Assembly: GCA_023228885.1 (NCBI GenBank)
Contig: JALOAJ010000026.1
Coordinates: forward strand, 1 to 33,333
Source of the DNA: Bacillota bacterium
GTDB lineage: Bacteria > Bacillota > Clostridia > Monoglobales > Firm-18
Direction: 5' to 3'
Length of the DNA stretch: 33,333 bases
Shown here: piece by piece, positions 29,647-33,333 of the stretch
Layout of the letters: every line of letters starts with the position of its first letter
Numbering within the stretch: position 1 is the stretch's first letter
Notes under the pieces: generated by a model
The model's database searches: none
What the model was told of the DNA's origin: nothing
What the model saw: the letters and a program-made list of their open reading frames with translations, nothing else
Made by a program: the position numbers and the translations under genes

Positions 29647-29666
29647 AAATTTGGAGGAGAGTTAAA

Positions 29667-31859
29667 TTGGCAAACAAAAAGCTGGGTAAATTTATTTCGG
29701 ATGGAAAGATATATAGAATAGACACACCTAAAACACCCACAAGGTGGTATAATTATCTGTTTAACGACAAATATATTTTAAACGTGTCTCAAACCTTACA
29801 AGGAGCCGGTAGCTTTATTGAAAATGATAGCACCAACGAACACACCGGAAATCACAGGCATTTTTATTGGTTGGATAGAGCAAGTGGCGACATTTTTTGT
29901 CCCTGTTATCAGCCGCTAAAAAGTTACGGAGAAAGCTTTGAATGTAACCACGGATTGGGGCACAGTGGCATTAGGGCATTATATAAAGGAATTGATACAA
30001 AAATACGCGTGTTTGTTCCCACAGATTCTATGAACGAAATTTGGACAATAACAGTGACAAATCGCACAAACCAAACAAAGGATTTGTCGTTTTTCTCTGC
30101 CTTTCCCCTAAGAGGCGGCGGAACGATGGGCGGTGAGTGTCGTTTTATTCATGATAAACAAATATTATACAAATATGCTTTTCCTTACCATGTGTTTTAT
30201 AATGATAAAGAAAAGGTTGAAAACAATATTGCATACTCGTATGTTTTTTCTGATAAAGAAATTCATTCCTACGATGGGAGCTTGCAACGTTTTTACGGCT
30301 GTGATGATGTGACCGAAATACCGTTGGCTATTAAAAACGGTGAATGCAGTTCTATTGACGGAGAAGGTGAAAATGCTTTTGAAGGCGTTTTAGAACACAG
30401 GTTTATATTAGAAACGAGACAATCTTTTTCATTTAATATTATCCTTGGTGCAGCAAAAAGTAAAGAAGAAATATTTAATATAAAAAAACAATACAGTGAT
30501 GAAGTTAGCATACAAAATGCTTTTGAGGCTGTTAAAAACCTTTGGGATAAAAGAACAAAAAGTTTCTTTATCGAAACAGGTAAAAAAGATTTTGACAGTT
30601 TAGTTAATTACTGGTTAAAAAAACAAGTTATATTGCTTGCTCGGTTAAATAGATTAACTCCATATTGCCCCGTTCGTAATCAACTTCAAGATGCATTAGG
30701 ATATTCGTTGATTGATGCCGATGAAGCGCTTGAGTATGCGCTAAAGGTGTTAAGGCGGCAACGTAAGGACGGATTTTTAAAAATGTGGTATATGACAGAT
30801 GGAAGCCCTGATGAAAAGCTATGTCTGATAAACCATTCAGATGGTGGTATATGGTTAATTTTATGTATGCTCGAAATTATAGATAACTGTGGCGACGAAA
30901 AAATATTCGAAAGATTAGAAGGATATATTGATAGCGATGAAAAAACAAGTATTTATCAACATTTGCTGAAAGCGGCGTACTATTTAAACGAATCTGTTGG
31001 CTCTCGTGGCTTATGCCTTATGAAAGATGGCGATTGGACAGACCCAATAAACGGAGCAGGACGTCTTGGCAAGGGAGAATCTACATGGCTTTCTATGGCC
31101 CTTGTATATTGTGCAAAACGCCTTGCCGCTATATGCGAAAGGAAAAATGATTTCAAAAATAAAAATAAGCTTTTAGAAATTGCTAAGAGGCTTGAACATG
31201 CAATAAACACACACTGCTGGGACGGTAAGTGGTACATAGTCGGATATGATGATAACGGCGTTCCCTTTGGTACGCAAAACGACAAAGAGGGGCAAATATT
31301 TTTAAATGCGCAAACTTGGGCAATAATCAGCGGTTGCGCAACGGGAGAAAGGCTTAAACAATGCAAAGAGGCTATCGCCAAGTGCGATACTCCTTTTGGT
31401 TCTTTGTTGCTTACTCCCGCTTTTTCGCAATGGAACCCTATATGGGGCAGGCTTAGTATAAAACAAAAAGGAACAACGGAAAACGGTTCGGTATATTGCC
31501 ACGCCACAATGTTTAAGGCATTTGCCGATTGCATAGTAGGCGATGTTGATGCTGCCTTCAAATCCATCATACAAACTTTGCCCATCAACCCGCAAAACGC
31601 TCCCGAAAAAAACCTTCAGGTTCCTCTTTTCGTTCCAAACTATTATTTTGGACTGAGCGATAGCGCTAACTTTGGGCGCTCCAGCCTACATTACGGCACA
31701 GGCACTACCTCTTGGCTGTTGTGGGTTTTCATTGAACAAATTGCCGGTGTAAAGGCAACTATTGATGGCATAAAATTTGAACCTTCTTTGCCCCAAGACA
31801 TAAAACAAATTAATATTAAAAGATGGTTTAAAGGGCAAATACATGAATTTAATGCTTGA
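29667..31859 (+). CDS. GH94-family glycoside phosphorylase
   Basis: The product is 730 residues, cytoplasmic, without a signal peptide. The N-terminal half is the beta-sandwich typical of GH94, followed by an (alpha/alpha)6 barrel. Recognisable features are RNQLQDALGYS (R337-D342), GDWTDPINGAG with the probable general acid D456, ENGSVYCH with the phosphate-binding His H612, and GTGTTSW with T678/T680. GH94 enzymes split beta-linked disaccharides with phosphate, giving a sugar 1-phosphate and saving ATP. Most characterised members read DWN; the DWTDP form here reminds me of cellobionic-acid-phosphorylase-like members, but this is from memory and the substrate stays open. The start is TTG at 29667 with GGAGGAG at 29653-29659. 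It is the last gene of the operon; the insertion sequence begins 7 bases after its stop. Confidence 0.85.
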   Translation: MANKKLGKFISDGKIYRIDTPKTPTRWYNYLFNDKYILNVSQTLQGAGSFIENDSTNEHTGNHRHFYWLDRASGDIFCPCYQPLKSYGESFECNHGLGHSGIRALYKGIDTKIRVFVPTDSMNEIWTITVTNRTNQTKDLSFFSAFPLRGGGTMGGECRFIHDKQILYKYAFPYHVFYNDKEKVENNIAYSYVFSDKEIHSYDGSLQRFYGCDDVTEIPLAIKNGECSSIDGEGENAFEGVLEHRFILETRQSFSFNIILGAAKSKEEIFNIKKQYSDEVSIQNAFEAVKNLWDKRTKSFFIETGKKDFDSLVNYWLKKQVILLARLNRLTPYCPVRNQLQDALGYSLIDADEALEYALKVLRRQRKDGFLKMWYMTDGSPDEKLCLINHSDGGIWLILCMLEIIDNCGDEKIFERLEGYIDSDEKTSIYQHLLKAAYYLNESVGSRGLCLMKDGDWTDPINGAGRLGKGESTWLSMALVYCAKRLAAICERKNDFKNKNKLLEIAKRLEHAINTHCWDGKWYIVGYDDNGVPFGTQNDKEGQIFLNAQTWAIISGCATGERLKQCKEAIAKCDTPFGSLLLTPAFSQWNPIWGRLSIKQKGTTENGSVYCHATMFKAFADCIVGDVDAAFKSIIQTLPINPQNAPEKNLQVPLFVPNYYFGLSDSANFGRSSLHYGTGTTSWLLWVFIEQIAGVKATIDGIKFEPSLPQDIKQINIKRWFKGQIHEFNA

Positions 31860-31991
31860 TAAAAAGGCTCTATAATAAATGTTGGGGTATAGATAGAGGG
31901 CTACAAAAATAATTTTTAAAAAAGGTAGAGCATATTGAAAAAATCCTGTAAAATGGAATTGACTAAAACCCAATTTCAAAGGAGAATCAAT

Positions 31992-33203
31992 ATGCTCTAT
32001 AATCATTTTACAGAAAAACTCATTGGATTGCAAGGGATAATCGTTAAAAAAGTATTTGACAATGATAAATCTAAATCCATCCTAATTGAAATGCAGAAAA
32101 AGCCCCATAACTGCCCTTGTTGTGGCACCACAACAAGCACTATTCATGATTACCGCAAACAGGTTATTAAAGATATTCCTGCTTTCGGCAAGCATGTTAT
32201 TTTAATACTAAATAAAAGGCGTTACATATGCAAGCATTGCAAAAAGCGTTTCTTCGAGGAAAACAGCTGGCTTCCTCACTATCATCGCATCACAAACCGG
32301 CTTGCATTTCATATATTAAACAAGCTGTCTGAGGTGTCTTCGTTCACCTCGGTGGCAAAGGAAGTAAACCTTTCAATATCGACCGTCATACGGATTTTTG
32401 ATGAGATAGGTGCACCGTCAATATCAATGCCTAAAGTTCTTTCAATTGATGAATTCAAGGGCAATACTAACGGAGAAAAGTATCAATGTATCATAACCGA
32501 CCCTGTAAGCAAGAGGGTTCTTGATATCTTGCCGGCGAGGTACAAGCACACCTTATCCGATTATTTTAAACGGTTTGACAGGAGCGAAACAACCCATTTT
32601 GTCAGTGATATGTGGTCGACATACAAGGATATTTCCAATACATATTTCAAAAACGCAACCTTTGTTGTAGATAAATATCATTTCATCAGACAAGTAATTT
32701 GGGCATTTGAAGCGGTTAGAAAAGAGGAACAAAAGAAGTTTGCTAAGACGAGAAGAGTTTACTTTAAACGGTCAAAGTCGTTGTTATCAAAGCAATACAA
32801 ACACCTTAGTATAGAGCAAAAGCAACAGGTTGATAATATGCTGTATGCATCTGAAAACATATTGAAAGCCTATTCGTTAAAGGAGCAGTATTTCGATTTT
32901 TTGAACAGTCCAAATTCAAAGATTGCAAGGGATAAGCTTTCAAGGTGGGCGCTGTTAGCTGAAGATAGTGGGCTAAAATCATTTGCTGATTGTGCAAAAA
33001 CAATGCAGAATTGGTCGGCAGGAATACTAAATTCATTCGATTGCCCTTATACCAATGGTTTCACAGAAGGTGTCAACAACAAAATTAAGGTGTTAAAGCG
33101 AAATGCTTATGGATACAGAAATTTTGAGCGATTTAGAAAGCGGATACTGCATATTTTTTCGAGCAACTGGCAGAACCATGACAAAAACAACAAGGTGGCA
33201 TAA
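31992..33203 (+). CDS. ISL3-family transposase
   Basis: The product has 403 residues. The N-terminal zinc finger has CPCCG and CKHCKKRF, and is followed by a helix-turn-helix (SSFTSVAKEVNLSISTVIRI) and the DDE catalytic core: D153 in SIDEFKG, D206 in SDMWSTY and E359 in GFTEGVNNKIK. All three acidic residues are present and the frame is open, so the enzyme looks active. The ATG at 31992 is preferred because AAAGGAG lies 7 bases before it; an upstream TTG at 31935 would add residues without homology. The enzyme cuts and pastes its own element. Confidence 0.92.
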   Translation: MLYNHFTEKLIGLQGIIVKKVFDNDKSKSILIEMQKKPHNCPCCGTTTSTIHDYRKQVIKDIPAFGKHVILILNKRRYICKHCKKRFFEENSWLPHYHRITNRLAFHILNKLSEVSSFTSVAKEVNLSISTVIRIFDEIGAPSISMPKVLSIDEFKGNTNGEKYQCIITDPVSKRVLDILPARYKHTLSDYFKRFDRSETTHFVSDMWSTYKDISNTYFKNATFVVDKYHFIRQVIWAFEAVRKEEQKKFAKTRRVYFKRSKSLLSKQYKHLSIEQKQQVDNMLYASENILKAYSLKEQYFDFLNSPNSKIARDKLSRWALLAEDSGLKSFADCAKTMQNWSAGILNSFDCPYTNGFTEGVNNKIKVLKRNAYGYRNFERFRKRILHIFSSNWQNHDKNNKVA

Positions 33204-33213
33204 GAGCCACCTT
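33192..33213 (+). repeat. Hairpin across the transposase stop codon
   Basis: AAGGTGGC (33192-33199) and GCCACCTT (33206-33213) are perfect 8-bp arms with a 6-base loop. The TAA stop of the transposase lies in the loop. No T-run follows. It could slow transcripts entering the gene or protect the mRNA end. Confidence 0.55.
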
Positions 33214-33230
33214 CAGACTGTAGACAAAGG

Positions 33231-33251
33231 TCCGCCGCAAGGCGGATTTTT
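33231..33251 (+). terminator. Intrinsic terminator after the transposase
   Basis: TCCGCC, loop GCAA and GGCGGA form a GC-rich 6-bp stem with a stable tetraloop, followed directly by TTTTT. It lies 27 bases after the transposase stop. Confidence 0.8.
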
Positions 33252-33263
33252 GTTGTAAAAATG

Positions 33264-33292
33264 TTGAATTTTGTAACAAAAAATGATATAAT
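33264..33292 (+). promoter_or_regulatory. Strong sigma-A-like promoter reading out of the window
   Basis: TTGAAT (33264-33269) and perfect TATAAT (33287-33292) are spaced by 17 bases. Downstream, AAGGGG at about 33316-33321 precedes TTGAAAATAAT at the window end, which looks like a ribosome binding site and the start of another gene. Confidence 0.65.
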
Positions 33293-33333
33293 AGAAGCAT
33301 AAAAGTCAGTCGTAACAAGGGGTTGAAAATAAT

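Larger units (their letters stand above)
31866..33333 (+). mobile_element. ISL3-family insertion sequence, left end and transposase; right end outside the window
   Basis: The left end is placed at GGCTCTATAATAAATGTTGGGG (31866 onward), which has the GGCTCT...GTTGGGG form of ISL3-family ends. The transposase gene follows. The reverse complement of this end is not found up to 33333, so the right terminal repeat and the usual 8-bp target duplication cannot be confirmed. The element may carry further DNA after the transposase. Confidence 0.65.

Noticed and set aside
30980..31588. Minus-strand ORF of 202 codons
   Set aside because: It is antisense to the conserved GH94 catalytic region, including D456.
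31935..31991. Upstream TTG start for the transposase
   Set aside because: The ATG at 31992 has AAAGGAG at proper spacing and begins where the family normally begins.

Overview
The window is AT-rich DNA that looks like a low-GC, Gram-positive anaerobe of the Clostridia. The grounds are AGGAGG-type ribosome binding sites, frequent TTG and GTG starts, S-layer homology (SLH) domains, a copper-amine-oxidase-type stalk domain, an LplB/YtcP/lipoprotein sugar ABC system without its own ATPase, and a membrane-bound YesN-type AraC regulator. I cannot name the genus. No rRNA, tRNA or CRISPR was seen.

Left part (1-6731). Two sigma-A-like promoters and an inverted repeat lead into a DUF6076-like gene with a zinc-ribbon-like region. 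A convergent hypothetical gene follows on the minus strand. Its 5' end collides head to head with a fused EtfB-EtfA electron-transfer flavoprotein ORF that lacks the first part of EtfB. The collision point near 2138 looks like a rearrangement or a chimeric join. Next come an intracellular GH2 glycosidase and about 1 kb of decayed DNA that includes a frameshifted minus-strand pseudogene.

Main part (6732-31859). Ten same-strand genes are spaced by 35 nt or less, or overlap, and no terminator was seen between them. I read them as one transcription unit of about 25 kb. In order they encode two sugar permeases, a solute-binding lipoprotein, a giant secreted alpha/beta-hydrolase with many beta domains, two secreted GH99/GH71-like proteins with different accessory domains, two SLH-anchored surface proteins, a YesN-like sensor/regulator and a GH94 phosphorylase. 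DNRLRE (CBM96-like) domains recur in four consecutive genes. An 11-bp inverted repeat lies just ahead of the first gene. My model, which is inference, is a surface-tethered glycan-utilisation locus: esterase and endo-acting enzymes work outside on SLH/DNRLRE scaffolds, the LplABC-type importer takes up oligosaccharides, and GH94 (perhaps with the upstream GH2) finishes the job in the cytoplasm under control of the membrane AraC protein.

Right end (31866-33333). An ISL3-family insertion sequence begins 7 bp after the GH94 stop codon. Its transposase is intact, a hairpin and a terminator follow it, and a strong promoter points out of the window. The right end of the element is not in the window.
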